This document shows positions 9,271-18,095 of a DNA stretch of 64,000 nt, in pieces. The position numbers and the translations under genes are program-made. The DNA is from Ferrimonas aestuarii (GTDB taxonomy: Bacteria; Pseudomonadota; Gammaproteobacteria; Enterobacterales; Shewanellaceae), in assembly GCF_005116665.1 (NCBI RefSeq), contig NZ_SWCJ01000010.1, positions 62,001 through 126,000 of the forward strand, written 5' to 3'. The notes under the pieces are model-generated. The model did not search any database. It was not told where the DNA came from and worked only from the letters and a program-made list of their open reading frames with translations. Each line of letters begins with the position of its first letter. Within the stretch, counting starts at the first letter, position 1.

Positions 9271-10469
9271 TGGCGCTATTTTCCTATCGCGGTTATGACC
9301 TAAGTGGCAATGAAGTCAAAGGCGAGATTGATGCCAAAGACAAAGCGCTGGCGTCAACATTGCTGTTAGAACAGCAGATCACCGCCGTTGAGATCAAGCC
9401 GGTTGCCGGCGAAGGAATCTCCTTTGGTAGTAAGAAAGTCAATATCGAAGACATTGAGTTTCTTACTTCCGAGTTGGCCATGTTGTTGGCTAATGGGGTG
9501 CGTATTGACCGTGGCTTGGGCATTCTTGCCAAGAAAAAGGGGCATCCGAAACTTACTGCCCTTACTCAATCTTTGCTCGAGAGTGTGAAGCGAGGAGAAC
9601 CTCTGGCCGATGCGCTGGGGCAGTTTCCCGAGCACTTTGATGAGCTCTATCTCAACCTGGTTCGTGTCGGCGAGGCCAGTGGCACATTGCCTACGGTGTT
9701 TGACCAGTTGGCAGCGGATCTTAAGTTTCGCAGACAGTTGAATCAAAAGGTAAAGGGAGCGCTCACTTACCCTATGGTGATTCTGTTTGTTTGCGTTGCC
9801 TCAGTGATGTTTATCTTTAACTTTGTGGTTCCGCAACTTAGTGGCATGTTTGATGGTAACGCGGAGTTGCCTTCCTACACGGTTGCGCTGCTGAGCACCA
9901 GTGAGTGGATGCAGCAGTACCAAGGGTTCCTATTTGCTGGTTTGGCTGCCATCGCCATTGCCATCAAAATGAGTGGTCAAAATAAGCCCCAGTGGCGTCT
10001 TAAACTTGAACAACGGATCGCTAATCTACCGGGGCTGCGCGCGTTGGTCGTGCTCACCGAGCGCATCCGCTTTAATACGGCGGCGCAGATGATGCTGCGA
10101 GCCGGGATATCCATCGATCAAGCCATTGGTCTGGCGGCTGGTAACGTCAAAAATCGCGAAATTCGTCAGGTGTTGCTGTCGGCCAATGACGCCATCAAAA
10201 AAGGTCATCCACTTACAGAAAGTCTCAGCAAGAGTGTGTTGTATCCTGACCTTTATGTATCGCTTCTTGAAGTTGGCGCAGAAAGTGGCGATCTTGAGCC
10301 GGTATTTAAGGAGATCGCCAGTCGTTCTCGAGAAGAGTTTGATACCGCCACCACTCGATTTACGGCGTTGTTGGAACCGCTGCTGATCCTCTTTATGAGT
10401 GTGATTGTTGGTGGTGTAGTGATCGTAATGATGCTGAGCATCATGTCGGTGAACGACGTTGGTTTCTAG
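9270..10469 (+). CDS. gspF: GspF-like inner-membrane platform protein
   Basis: A 399-aa polytopic protein, the normal length for GspF/PilC. It carries two repeated cytoplasmic helical domains, each with the family pattern (LANGVRIDRGLGIL at about 75-88 and LRAGISIDQAIGLA at about 273-286), and three hydrophobic segments near residues 168-190, 210-230 and 370-392. The ends, NFVVPQLSGMF and MMLSIMSVNDV, are characteristic. It forms the rotor or platform that couples GspE to pseudopilins. It is translationally coupled to gspE (TAATG-type junction). Confidence 0.94.
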   Translation: MALFSYRGYDLSGNEVKGEIDAKDKALASTLLLEQQITAVEIKPVAGEGISFGSKKVNIEDIEFLTSELAMLLANGVRIDRGLGILAKKKGHPKLTALTQSLLESVKRGEPLADALGQFPEHFDELYLNLVRVGEASGTLPTVFDQLAADLKFRRQLNQKVKGALTYPMVILFVCVASVMFIFNFVVPQLSGMFDGNAELPSYTVALLSTSEWMQQYQGFLFAGLAAIAIAIKMSGQNKPQWRLKLEQRIANLPGLRALVVLTERIRFNTAAQMMLRAGISIDQAIGLAAGNVKNREIRQVLLSANDAIKKGHPLTESLSKSVLYPDLYVSLLEVGAESGDLEPVFKEIASRSREEFDTATTRFTALLEPLLILFMSVIVGGVVIVMMLSIMSVNDVGF

Positions 10470-10893
10470 AGCTCGCTCTCACCACCCACTTGGCTTCACC
10501 TTAGTTGAGATGCTGGTGGTGATGGTTCTGATGGGAATCATGATGTCGCTGGTTGGGCCTCTGGCAAATAACGTGGTTGCCAAAGCACAAGCGCAAACGG
10601 AGCGTTTGCAACTGGAGTCATTGATCAAACGCTCTAGTTTTCGGGCGTTTGCCTCTGGGCGTGGCGGAGTCATTGACTTTTTTGACAATCAGGTTGTTGG
10701 CGAGTTCGTTCCGAAGAAACAGGAGGTGGTGACGTTCGAGACACTTCACTTCCCAAACCAAAGGGTGACATTTTCGAAATCGGGGTTTCCTCAATCCCAA
10801 CAACTTATTGTTGAGTTGCCAAATCGCACCATTAGATTAAATCTGCTTAACATCATCGATGGTGAAGGTCAGGTGATTGATGCGAAAGGCTAG
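10459..10893 (+). CDS. gspH: GspH-like minor pseudopilin
   Basis: A 144-aa prepilin-like protein. The cleavage site PLG/FTLVEMLVVMVLMG gives Phe1 and Glu5, followed by a hydrophobic helix. The remainder is a small beta-rich domain without cysteines. Position after gspF and before the I, J and K pseudopilins supports GspH, the base or tip minor pseudopilin. Translation seems to start at the TTG at 10459, inside the gspF end (11-base overlap); the short basic leader before the cleavage site fits this start. Sequence outside the pilin helix is diverged, so the H label rests on position as much as on similarity. Confidence 0.8.
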   Translation: MVSRARSHHPLGFTLVEMLVVMVLMGIMMSLVGPLANNVVAKAQAQTERLQLESLIKRSSFRAFASGRGGVIDFFDNQVVGEFVPKKQEVVTFETLHFPNQRVTFSKSGFPQSQQLIVELPNRTIRLNLLNIIDGEGQVIDAKG

Positions 10894-11305
10894 TTCTCGA
10901 GGGTTTACGCTTATCGAAGTGCTGTTGGCGTCGGTGATTTTGTTCACTGTTCTGTCCGTTATGACCGTGGTGTATCGACAGGCGACCCTTTCAAGTTTAA
11001 AAGCCGAATCGACGGTTCAAGCCAGCAGCCAACTTATGTTTATCGTCGATAACATCGCTGAGCGTTTACATACGCAAACTTCGGCTTCAAGTACCCAAGG
11101 TCAAGGCAGCTTCCTTGGGGTGCAATACCAATGGAGCGCAGAGCCCGCAATGCGGCGCCAACCGACTAAGCGTTTGGACCCAGTAACGGGTATTGAGATC
11201 ACACCGCAGCGTTGGTTTACGTTGTGGCGGGTCGATTTAACGGTCAAGGTGCAGCAGCAAACACGTAAATATCAGTATCAGGAGTTGACATGGACTCCAA
11301 ACTAA
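10880..11305 (+). CDS. gspI: GspI-like minor pseudopilin
   Basis: A prepilin-like protein of 141 aa with the site SRG/FTLIEVLLASVILFTVL, giving Phe1 and Glu5. The motif FTLIEVLLA is the form usually seen in GspI and PilV. In canonical T2SS, GspI forms a tip complex with GspJ and GspK, whose genes follow directly. I use the ATG at 10880, overlapping the previous gene by 14 bases; a TTG one codon upstream is equally in frame. The C-terminal domain contains several aromatic residues and no cysteine. Confidence 0.82.
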   Translation: MRKASSRGFTLIEVLLASVILFTVLSVMTVVYRQATLSSLKAESTVQASSQLMFIVDNIAERLHTQTSASSTQGQGSFLGVQYQWSAEPAMRRQPTKRLDPVTGIEITPQRWFTLWRVDLTVKVQQQTRKYQYQELTWTPN

Positions 11306-11961
11306 AGGGGTTTACCCTAGTTGAAATGCTGATCACTCTGGTGATCTTAACCTCAGTGCTGTTGTTGGCAACTCAAGGCTATGCCAGTTTCTCCAGTCGT
11401 TGGGATGGCCAACTAGGACGCTTTCAGAAAGTTGCCAATGATGCGCGTTCGCTGTTGCTAGTGAAGCAGTCTCTCAATGGTATTCGAGCTTACGTTACCG
11501 TTGATAATGCCAATAAGCCGCGGCTCTATTTTGAAGGCAACATCAATGGTTTTGTGGCTGTGACCAACTCTGGAGCTTTCCGGCCGGGGGCGCCAGCTGT
11601 GATTCGATTGCAATTGGTGGCTGAGGGTAATTCAGGCTATCGCCTTGAATATCAAGAGTGGCCTATGGTCGATAACTACCTGCTTAAGGTAGACCAACAG
11701 GTACCGTTTTCCGAACCGATTGTGCTAATGACCGACTTAGTTAATCCAAGGTTTGACTATTTCGGGGTTGAGTCTCTGTCTCGTTATAATGGCATCTCGA
11801 CGCCAAAGCCCCAATGGTTTGAGGGTTACAGCAGCGTAAGGCGCCAATTGATGCCACAAAAAATCCGTTTGTCTTTGTCGGAGTCAGAGATGGTGCTGTT
11901 GAAGATCACGGAAGATAGGAACTTGTTGTCAAAATACAATGGGGAGTTCCGCGGTGCATAA
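11290..11961 (+). CDS. gspJ: GspJ-like minor pseudopilin
   Basis: A 223-aa prepilin-like protein with cleavage site LKG/FTLVEMLITLVILTSVL (Phe1, Glu5) and a larger beta domain, as expected for GspJ, which is longer than GspH and GspI. It overlaps the upstream gene by 16 bases and the downstream gene by 23, so the pseudopilin genes form one compact transcript. In the family model J contacts I and K at the pseudopilus tip. The assignment uses length, prepilin motif and order. Confidence 0.82.
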   Translation: MDSKLKGFTLVEMLITLVILTSVLLLATQGYASFSSRWDGQLGRFQKVANDARSLLLVKQSLNGIRAYVTVDNANKPRLYFEGNINGFVAVTNSGAFRPGAPAVIRLQLVAEGNSGYRLEYQEWPMVDNYLLKVDQQVPFSEPIVLMTDLVNPRFDYFGVESLSRYNGISTPKPQWFEGYSSVRRQLMPQKIRLSLSESEMVLLKITEDRNLLSKYNGEFRGA

Positions 11962-12814
11962 AGGCCAGCAACAAGGTATTGCCCTGATTCAGGTGCTATT
12001 GATCAGCATGGTGGTTAGTTTGCTGGCTCTCTATTTTGTTGGTTCGAGCCGTGATCAGGTGACCATGGCCTCATTGCTTCAACAGAGGGCTAAGGCCCAG
12101 TTAGAGGTTCACAGCGCTAGAAATCGCATGCTATTTTCGTTGATGACCCATCAGACTTTTGAGACATCGTCTTCTAGCGATGCAGTGGTTAATCATTGGC
12201 GATTCGATGGTAAACCGTTTGAGTTTGGTGGCGTAGAGTACCGCTTACAAGACCAGTCTGGATTGGTTGGGGCAAGATTCCCCAATAAAGAGTATTTGAA
12301 CCCCTTAATCGAGTCTCAGCTTGGAGGCGTGAATGCTGAGCGGATGCGGCAGTCGTTAATTGACTGGCAAAATCCTAAGGTTGAATCACAGCTTAATGCA
12401 GTAAACCAAGGGCTCAATGGGGCAGAAGTGCGAAAGGGTGGTATGTTATCCTTGAACGAGCTGAGGTTTATCCCTAACTGGGGGCCAAAATCAGCAGGGG
12501 TGATGACTCCGTATCTGACGCTGTATTTTGCCAACTTTTTTAGTATAAGTAGCGCGCCGGATGCGGTGATTCGAGCGCTGTTTCCCGATGTTGCAGATAG
12601 TTTAATTTCGTTGAAAAACGAACGTAGGCTGACTCGACAAACATTCAGCCAAGCAACCGGTGAATATCCGGATGCCAGTTTTGTATTTTACCCAGGACCA
12701 TACATCGAAGTATCCGTGACCGCCTCGTCTGGCGAGTCAATTGTGACTGAGTCTTGGGTAATAAAATCTCAAGCGACAGAGAAAGAACCTTATTTGGTAC
12801 TAGAAAATCGATAA
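11939..12814 (+). CDS. gspK: GspK-like minor pseudopilin
   Basis: A 291-aa protein that begins with a short polar leader, QQQG/IALIQVLLISMVVSLLALY. There is Gln instead of Glu at mature position 5; lack of Glu5 is the hallmark of GspK, which caps the pseudopilus tip. The large C-terminal domain contains the K-type segments YRLQDQSGLVGARFPN and GGMLSLNELRFIPNW; the latter matches the helix-hairpin-like SxxELRxIPG motif of GspK. This protein is the best evidence that the system is type II secretion and not a type IV pilus. The stop overlaps the next ATG. Confidence 0.86.
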   Translation: MGSSAVHKGQQQGIALIQVLLISMVVSLLALYFVGSSRDQVTMASLLQQRAKAQLEVHSARNRMLFSLMTHQTFETSSSSDAVVNHWRFDGKPFEFGGVEYRLQDQSGLVGARFPNKEYLNPLIESQLGGVNAERMRQSLIDWQNPKVESQLNAVNQGLNGAEVRKGGMLSLNELRFIPNWGPKSAGVMTPYLTLYFANFFSISSAPDAVIRALFPDVADSLISLKNERRLTRQTFSQATGEYPDASFVFYPGPYIEVSVTASSGESIVTESWVIKSQATEKEPYLVLENR

Positions 12815-13914
12815 TGAACCAAGCTGATAAATCAAATGCGTTGGCCACTAGGGTTTTTGCGCTTTTACAACGGAAAGTCTCCTTTGAGCTGTCTAAGCGG
12901 CTCTGTTTAGAAGACTCAACATGGCAAGCCGAACAGAGTATTGGTTTAGCATCAGTCATTGGCCGTGAACACTATTTTGAGAGAAGCCAGGACTTTCCCA
13001 TCGCGAATCGAGGGGACTTGGTGAAGTCACTGCGCCTGATGCCTTCTCAGTCTCCTATCTCGGATACGGAGTACTTTTTTATTGAGCGTCGCTCGGAAAG
13101 CAGCCATAGGGTGACTTTCTATAGTTTCCGAAATAGAGACCTATTGGATCGCCGCTGGTTGATACCAGAAAGCCTGTTGATCAAGTTAGCCATGAAGAAG
13201 TTGCAATTGTCTGCAATCGATGTGGTTAGACCCGATGGAAAACGGCTGTTCGCTTTATCTGATGCCTCTGGTCAATACACTAGTCTAAGTAGCGACAACA
13301 CCCCGACTATCGAAAAATACGCCGCGGCACAAGGGGTCGCGTTAGGTGAGGTGGCCAATGAACAAGCGTATTCTGACTTGGTATTCAAATGTTGGTTTGA
13401 TGCGCTAATTGGTGGGTATCCAGGACTCTTTGGACAACAAAAGCGTCGTGAACTGCCCGCAGCTCAAGCGCTGATGGTGGCTACCGGTTTGTTGGCTGGT
13501 TATTTGGCTTTGAGCTCTGGAGTCATTTCAGCGCAACACTGGTTGGCCCAATCAAATTTGGATGGAATTAAAGGTGAGACCGTATCGGCCTTAGCTTTGC
13601 AAAGAGAGTGGCGAAAGCAGCAAGGCAGTTATCAAGCATTATCTGGTTCAATAAGCCAAGTGACTGATACTTCTGTTGTTTGGGAGATTATTGCTGCCAT
13701 GATGGCAAAAGACGACGATCTGGAGCTTAGCCGCATTGAGCTGAATCAGGGGCAATACGTTATTCGTGGTACGGCAACGAAAGCCTCAGACATCTTGTCT
13801 GAGATTAATGAGTTTCCCGGCACCACAGCGGTTGCATTTACTCGCCCTGTGCGTAAAGAGCGCCGTGGTTTTGATGACTTTGAGATCGAGTTTGAGATGG
13901 GAGGGCAGGGCTGA
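12814..13914 (+). CDS. gspL: GspL-like assembly platform protein (diverged)
   Basis: A 366-aa bitopic protein. The first about 210 residues are cytoplasmic and contain SLRLMPSQSPISDTEYFF and WLIPESLL, a diverged version of the actin-like PilM/GspL domain that grips GspE. A single transmembrane helix lies at about 216-238 (ALMVATGLLAGYLALSSGV), and the periplasmic part ends in a ferredoxin-like PilN-type domain (VVWEIIAAMMAKDDDLELSRIEL). I chose the ATG at 12814, overlapping the gspK stop, over an in-frame ATG 60 bases upstream inside gspK. Similarity to classical GspL is weak; layout and position carry the call. Confidence 0.72.
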   Translation: MNQADKSNALATRVFALLQRKVSFELSKRLCLEDSTWQAEQSIGLASVIGREHYFERSQDFPIANRGDLVKSLRLMPSQSPISDTEYFFIERRSESSHRVTFYSFRNRDLLDRRWLIPESLLIKLAMKKLQLSAIDVVRPDGKRLFALSDASGQYTSLSSDNTPTIEKYAAAQGVALGEVANEQAYSDLVFKCWFDALIGGYPGLFGQQKRRELPAAQALMVATGLLAGYLALSSGVISAQHWLAQSNLDGIKGETVSALALQREWRKQQGSYQALSGSISQVTDTSVVWEIIAAMMAKDDDLELSRIELNQGQYVIRGTATKASDILSEINEFPGTTAVAFTRPVRKERRGFDDFEIEFEMGGQG

Positions 13915-14465
13915 TGAGCCTACTTGAGAATAAACCCCTTCTTTACACCTTGATTGGCAGCCTGGCATTTTGTCGATTCGTGGCGGTTCCCGTATTCGAA
14001 TGGCAGCAACAACAGCTTAATGACATCTCATCACTGCAGAGTCGCCTTCAGAAGTCAGCCGTATTGGCGGAAAATGCGACCTCTTATGAAACCTCTGTTA
14101 CTGAGCTCAAGGCTGCTAATGAACAGATGGCCTCGTCGTTTGTTGCTGCTGGAGAAGCACTGCCTTCACAGTTGTCGGTTCAGAAACAATTAGAGTCCAT
14201 CGCCAAACGCAACGGCGTCGACCTTCGCAGTATTAACTGGCTTCCAGTAAGAAGCGAAAATGGGGTCAATCTATTGACCGCGAAGCTGGTTATCCGGGGT
14301 AAAAGTAGTGATGTGATCGGCATGCACTTGGACTTAAGCCGTTTCTCGAAAGTCAGTGAAATCGTCAAATTTGAGCTTCAGATGCGCAGTTGGTCCGGTG
14401 GCTCTGGCACCAAAATGAATGCTGAAATTGATATGGTTATTTATCAGCTTCAGGAGGCCGCATAA
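13914..14465 (+). CDS. gspM: GspM-like / PilO-like assembly protein
   Basis: A 183-aa inner-membrane protein with one N-terminal hydrophobic helix (about residues 9-25), then a coiled-coil stretch (about 30-75) and a small ferredoxin-like domain, the arrangement of GspM and PilO, partners of GspL/PilN. Translation is coupled to the previous gene (TGATG). The predicted helix contains FCRFVAVPVFEW, unusual but still hydrophobic overall. No catalytic residues are expected. Called by topology and its place between L-like and C-like genes. Confidence 0.68.
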   Translation: MSLLENKPLLYTLIGSLAFCRFVAVPVFEWQQQQLNDISSLQSRLQKSAVLAENATSYETSVTELKAANEQMASSFVAAGEALPSQLSVQKQLESIAKRNGVDLRSINWLPVRSENGVNLLTAKLVIRGKSSDVIGMHLDLSRFSKVSEIVKFELQMRSWSGGSGTKMNAEIDMVIYQLQEAA

Positions 14466-15025
14466 TGGCATCATTTGCACTTAATCGCAGTAGCCAATGG
14501 TTGGGAGAGCACCGTTGGTGGCTGTTGCCTCTGTGCGGTATCTCACTGCTTGTGGCGTTGATTGACTTGGGGCAGCGGGTAATCGTTTCTGGTGAGCCGG
14601 TTGAGTCAGAGCTCAGTGATGTTGCCCCTAAAGCCGTGGTATGGGCACCACTAGACGAACAAACTCAGGCAAAACGGTGGCAACCATTTAAAGCTCAGCA
14701 ACAGGCGCTTGAAGGCTCGGACTCTACAACTGAAAATGCTGAAGATAAGCTGATGTCCAAAGAGGAGCAATTGAGTCAACAGGGAAATTTGAATCAACTA
14801 TGGGTTGATGATAAGACCTATCGTTTGATGGGAGTGTTTACTCAGGACAGCAGTGCGTTTGCTGTTTTGCTTGAGCGTGATGAGCGAAATAACACCACCA
14901 AGCGCCGGCAAGTATCGAAGGGGCAATCCTTAGAAGAGTATTTAATTTCCGGAATTGGAAAACAGTCGGTAGAGATTCAAGCCGGTGAACGTTCAATCCA
15001 GTTGCAGATTTTTGCACAACAATAA
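14465..15025 (+). CDS. GspC/PilP-like inner-membrane connector to the secretin
   Basis: A 186-aa bitopic protein: a TM helix at about 19-38 (LLPLCGISLLVALIDL), a low-complexity Gln/Glu-rich linker (about 75-115), and a C-terminal beta domain (YRLMGVFTQDSSAFAVLL onward) resembling the homology region of GspC or the PilP domain that binds the secretin N0 domain. It has no PDZ or coiled-coil domain, which many GspC proteins use for substrate selection. It overlaps the GspM-like gene by one base and precedes the secretin by 2 bases. I infer that it links the inner-membrane platform to the secretin. Confidence 0.7.
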   Translation: MASFALNRSSQWLGEHRWWLLPLCGISLLVALIDLGQRVIVSGEPVESELSDVAPKAVVWAPLDEQTQAKRWQPFKAQQQALEGSDSTTENAEDKLMSKEEQLSQQGNLNQLWVDDKTYRLMGVFTQDSSAFAVLLERDERNNTTKRRQVSKGQSLEEYLISGIGKQSVEIQAGERSIQLQIFAQQ

Positions 15026-15027
15026 CA

Positions 15028-17154
15028 ATGCGAAATTTAAACATGAAACACACAGTTATCACCATCACTCTGGCTGCCGCATTGTCAGGTTGCGCTGGCT
15101 CAGGTTTTGAAAGAACAAGCGACTTGGGGTACCCAACTTCCAATGATCCATCTTATCAGTTGGAAAAGTCCTACCTTCATGAGCCGGACGAGCAGCGTAA
15201 TCAAGCTAAAGAGTCTGCAGCACAGGCGGAGCAAGCTCAAAGTAAAGCTGACGAACGAAGCCAAGGTGCCCAACAACTCCCAAGTTTGAAGCGTTCGCAG
15301 ACGAAAATTAGCAACCGCAGCGCCATCAATCTGCGCCTAGATAGCAATGACCAGTTGAAAGTGGCAGCAGAACAGATGCCGGTATCTCAATTTGTGCACT
15401 ACGCGCTAGGAGAGCTACTGGGGCTTAACTATGTGTTTGGCCCTGGTGTTGAAAAGTCTGGTAAGACGGTTACCTTAAACCTGCAGCAGCCGATCAGCTC
15501 TCAGCGTTTGTTTGAGTTGACTCAAGAGTTGTTGACCCAAAATCAATTCAGCATTAAGCAAGATGGTGAACTGCTGCTTATCCATCAAGCTGAGGCCAAC
15601 GGGCGTGCAAGTGTGCAGTTTGCTATCGGCAATGAATTTAACCAAGTGCCTAATGTTACTGGTCAGATTATGCAAGCGGTGCCGACCAAATTCGGCATTA
15701 CTCTGTCCATTGAAACCACTTTGCGCTCACTCGCCAGTGCCAAAATCACCATGGATCGTGACCAGAGCATCATTTTTGTCCAGGGTAAGCGGGAAGAGGT
15801 GATTCAGGCGATGGAGCTCATCGCCATGTTGGATAAGCCTGCAAACCGAGGCAAGCACATCGGACTCATCGAGCTGAAGTTTGCCAAGTCGGCTGATTTT
15901 ATTAAAGAGTTGGTGCCGCTGATGCAGAACGAAGGCATCAGTACCTCGTCAACCAGCTATTTGAACAACTCGTTGGTATTGGTTGGGCTTGACTCTGTAA
16001 ATAGCGTGGTGGCTTTTGCCAGTGATGAGTCTATCGTCAAACGCGTTGGGTTTTGGACCAAGCTTTTGGACAAGCCTGCCAAGGGCAATGCGAAGTCCTA
16101 CTTTACCTACCACCCACGCTATGCTCGAGCTTCGGATATTGGTCAGTCATTAGGGCCGCTACTCGGCATCAGTATCACCGGTGGCGACAGCAGTAATTTT
16201 GATAGTGAAACTGGGAAAGCCCCTTCGACCAGTCGAAATACCATGGGGGGGCAGAGTGAAGACCTGTCTATGGTGGTCGATGAGCGCTCGAACTCCATCA
16301 TCTTTAAAGCAACTGGGGCGGATTATCAAGCCATGTTGCCCCTTATTGAAAGCTTAGACATTTTGCCGAAGCAGGTGATGCTAGACATCACCATTGTCGA
16401 AGTAAAACTGCAGGACCAATTTAATCTGGGGGTTCAGTGGGCGCTCCAGAAGGGGGATTTTAGCGTCGGCACCGGCTTTGAAGTAGGTAAAAGTGGATTC
16501 AGCCTGAGCTTAAAGGGCGACGATGGCTCTGCATTGGCCGAGGCCTTTGAGAGCAATAAGCTGTCTAACCTGCTGTCAAATCCTAGTATTTTGGTGAGGG
16601 ATGGGGTAACTGCCAAGATTGCTGTTGGGGATCAGATCTCCATTGTTACCGGAACATCTCAATCCTCAGGGTCCGAAGATGCCCCTATTACGACTAATAG
16701 CGAATACCTTAAAACCGGTCTGGACGTTGAGGTAACGCCGACGGTGAATGCCCAAGGGGTGGTGATCATGGAGATCAGCCAGACCATTACCAATACGGTC
16801 GCCAGTAGCTCAGAAGGTGGTGGTAATCCGGATCTTTTCGAACGTAGCTTGAGCACTGAGGTGGTGGCGGAGAGTGGCCAAACTATCCTGCTGGCTGGTT
16901 TAGTCAGTGGCACTAGCTCTGACGAAGATATGTCAGTACCAGGTGTGAGTGACATTCCGTTGTTAGGAAGGTTGTTTAGTACGGAAGATCAAAACGGCGT
17001 AAAAACTGAGCTGGTCATGTTGATCACCCCCAAAGTGATTCACGACAGCAGTCAATGGGGCGATTTGATGAGTGACTTCCAGCGCGGCTTGACTCAGATT
17101 ACCCTTCCCAGCCAAACACTTGCTACTGACGATGGAACAGTGCAGAATAATTGA
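15028..17154 (+). CDS. gspD: GspD-like outer-membrane secretin with lipobox
   Basis: A 708-aa secretin forming the outer-membrane exit channel. The N-terminus has a lipoprotein signal with lipobox LSGC (Cys22), so it may insert without a separate pilotin. A Gln/Ser/Ala-rich linker runs to about residue 95, followed by an N0 domain (LRLDSNDQLKVAAEQMPVSQ), further N domains (KHIGLIELKFAKSADFIKEL) and the secretin domain, ending with VPGVSDIPLLGRLF and ELVMLITPKVI (about 640-675). It is the last gene of the operon, just before an intrinsic terminator and the S-layer genes. In Pseudoalteromonas tunicata a dedicated T2SS-like secretin has been linked to S-layer export; the same job is inferred here. 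An in-frame ATG at 15043 is an alternative start. Confidence 0.93.
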   Translation: MRNLNMKHTVITITLAAALSGCAGSGFERTSDLGYPTSNDPSYQLEKSYLHEPDEQRNQAKESAAQAEQAQSKADERSQGAQQLPSLKRSQTKISNRSAINLRLDSNDQLKVAAEQMPVSQFVHYALGELLGLNYVFGPGVEKSGKTVTLNLQQPISSQRLFELTQELLTQNQFSIKQDGELLLIHQAEANGRASVQFAIGNEFNQVPNVTGQIMQAVPTKFGITLSIETTLRSLASAKITMDRDQSIIFVQGKREEVIQAMELIAMLDKPANRGKHIGLIELKFAKSADFIKELVPLMQNEGISTSSTSYLNNSLVLVGLDSVNSVVAFASDESIVKRVGFWTKLLDKPAKGNAKSYFTYHPRYARASDIGQSLGPLLGISITGGDSSNFDSETGKAPSTSRNTMGGQSEDLSMVVDERSNSIIFKATGADYQAMLPLIESLDILPKQVMLDITIVEVKLQDQFNLGVQWALQKGDFSVGTGFEVGKSGFSLSLKGDDGSALAEAFESNKLSNLLSNPSILVRDGVTAKIAVGDQISIVTGTSQSSGSEDAPITTNSEYLKTGLDVEVTPTVNAQGVVIMEISQTITNTVASSSEGGGNPDLFERSLSTEVVAESGQTILLAGLVSGTSSDEDMSVPGVSDIPLLGRLFSTEDQNGVKTELVMLITPKVIHDSSQWGDLMSDFQRGLTQITLPSQTLATDDGTVQNN

Positions 17155-17177
17155 CGTGATGATCAGTAACCTTATCT

Positions 17178-17203
17178 AACCCCGCTCTGCGGGGTTTTTT
17201 TTT
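17178..17203 (+). terminator. Intrinsic terminator after the secretion operon
   Basis: Perfect 8-bp stem AACCCCGC/GCGGGGTT with a 3-base loop, followed by a run of T. It lies 24 bases after the secretin stop and separates the secretion operon from the S-layer genes, which therefore have their own promoter. Confidence 0.9.
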
Positions 17204-17808
17204 GCGTTTTTTAGGCTTTAGCGCGAAGTTTTAAGGTCGACAGTGGCAATAAAAGCAAGGCGTGCCCTTGGCGGGCTGAGTCGTACTCAGCGTTAGTCTG
17301 CTTTCGGTGTTAGTGGAAGGGTGGTTGAAAATTAACCGTTTGGCATTATTGGTATATACCTTTTAGTTATGACTTTTCTGTTTTTTATTCAGCTGGGACA
17401 TCCCTCTTAATGCCTCTTGTATTCTTTCGCCTAAATTTTGGTCGAATTCTTCGGCAAGGGAATTAGGAAAGCGATTAGATAAAGGCATATTTATGGAACT
17501 ATTCGCTGGAATCGTAGAACGTCTTTAAATATGTTTGACTATGTCGTTAAGCCATAGTTGATTGAAATCGAGTTGTTCAATAGCTGTGCCTGCTCTTTTA
17601 GTAGGCAAACTTAAACTGGGATGGACTCACTGCGGGGCCTAGGTGACTGTAATTCTGGAGGAAGGTCCAGTGCTCTTTCTCTTTTGATTTGGTTTGTCAA
17701 TACGCTGATAAAAGCGCTCTTAATGGTCATCGAGCCTTTTGAAATAATGAATTGGACTTAAATAAGTCCGGTTTGTGATCCCCCCGACAGTTACCGTTTT
17801 TTTCAATT

Positions 17809-17836
17809 TTGACATCCATTAAAGATGGTGTACTTT
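17809..17836 (+). promoter_or_regulatory. Candidate upstream sigma-70 promoter (P1) for the S-layer gene
   Basis: A consensus TTGACA (17809-17814) is followed after 16 bases by TACTTT (17831-17836). The -35 is perfect and the -10 is weak. If used, the leader would be about 250 bases long. Assigned by eye only. Confidence 0.35.
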
Positions 17837-17954
17837 AACGCCCAGCAGATGGTGGGAAAACTCTCACCACTGATAGATTCAAGAAGATTGATGATGGTTT
17901 GATGCTTTTATCGGCTATCGTTTGATTTGGGTCATGATTAACCCTTTAAGAACG

Positions 17955-17984
17955 TTGACAAAAGTTCAGGTCTGCAATTAACAT
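17955..17984 (+). promoter_or_regulatory. Candidate proximal sigma-70 promoter (P2) for the S-layer gene
   Basis: A consensus TTGACA (17955-17960) is followed after 18 bases by TAACAT (17979-17984). Transcription would start near 17992, giving a leader of about 105 bases that includes the palindrome at 18065. This is the best promoter candidate by position and -35 quality, but it is untested. Confidence 0.45.
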
Positions 17985-18064
17985 TCTTGCTGGTTGCGTC
18001 AACTGCTTTGGCTCCTTTCCTGCCTTGGCAATACCAATTTTAATGACGCGAAGTAAAACCTTAC

Positions 18065-18076
18065 GTTTCATGAAAC
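18065..18076. promoter_or_regulatory. Perfect palindrome GTTTCATGAAAC, 19 nt before the S-layer start
   Basis: A perfect 12-bp palindrome lies 19 bases before the ATG. The same 12 bases occur at exactly the same distance from the second S-layer start (21167-21178). It may be an operator or a 5'-leader element affecting mRNA stability or translation. Confidence 0.6.
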
Positions 18077-18095
18077 TATGATAAGGAAACATCAC

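Larger units (their letters stand above)
17204..18095. other. 892-bp non-coding region upstream of the first S-layer gene
   Basis: No convincing gene is seen on either strand. The region is AT-rich and contains two candidate sigma-70 promoters (separate entries) and a 12-bp palindrome near the start codon. Its first 600 bases hold nothing I recognise: several short inverted repeats, no tRNA and no known riboswitch consensus. Such length is unusual beside tightly packed operons and suggests regulatory input or a long structured leader for a highly expressed gene. Confidence 0.6.

Noticed and set aside
7211..17154. MSHA or type IV pilus operon
   Set aside because: A GspK-type pseudopilin without Glu5, a GspG with DPWGNPY and calcium-site motif, and L/M/C-like genes indicate type II secretion; no PilT-like retraction ATPase is present.
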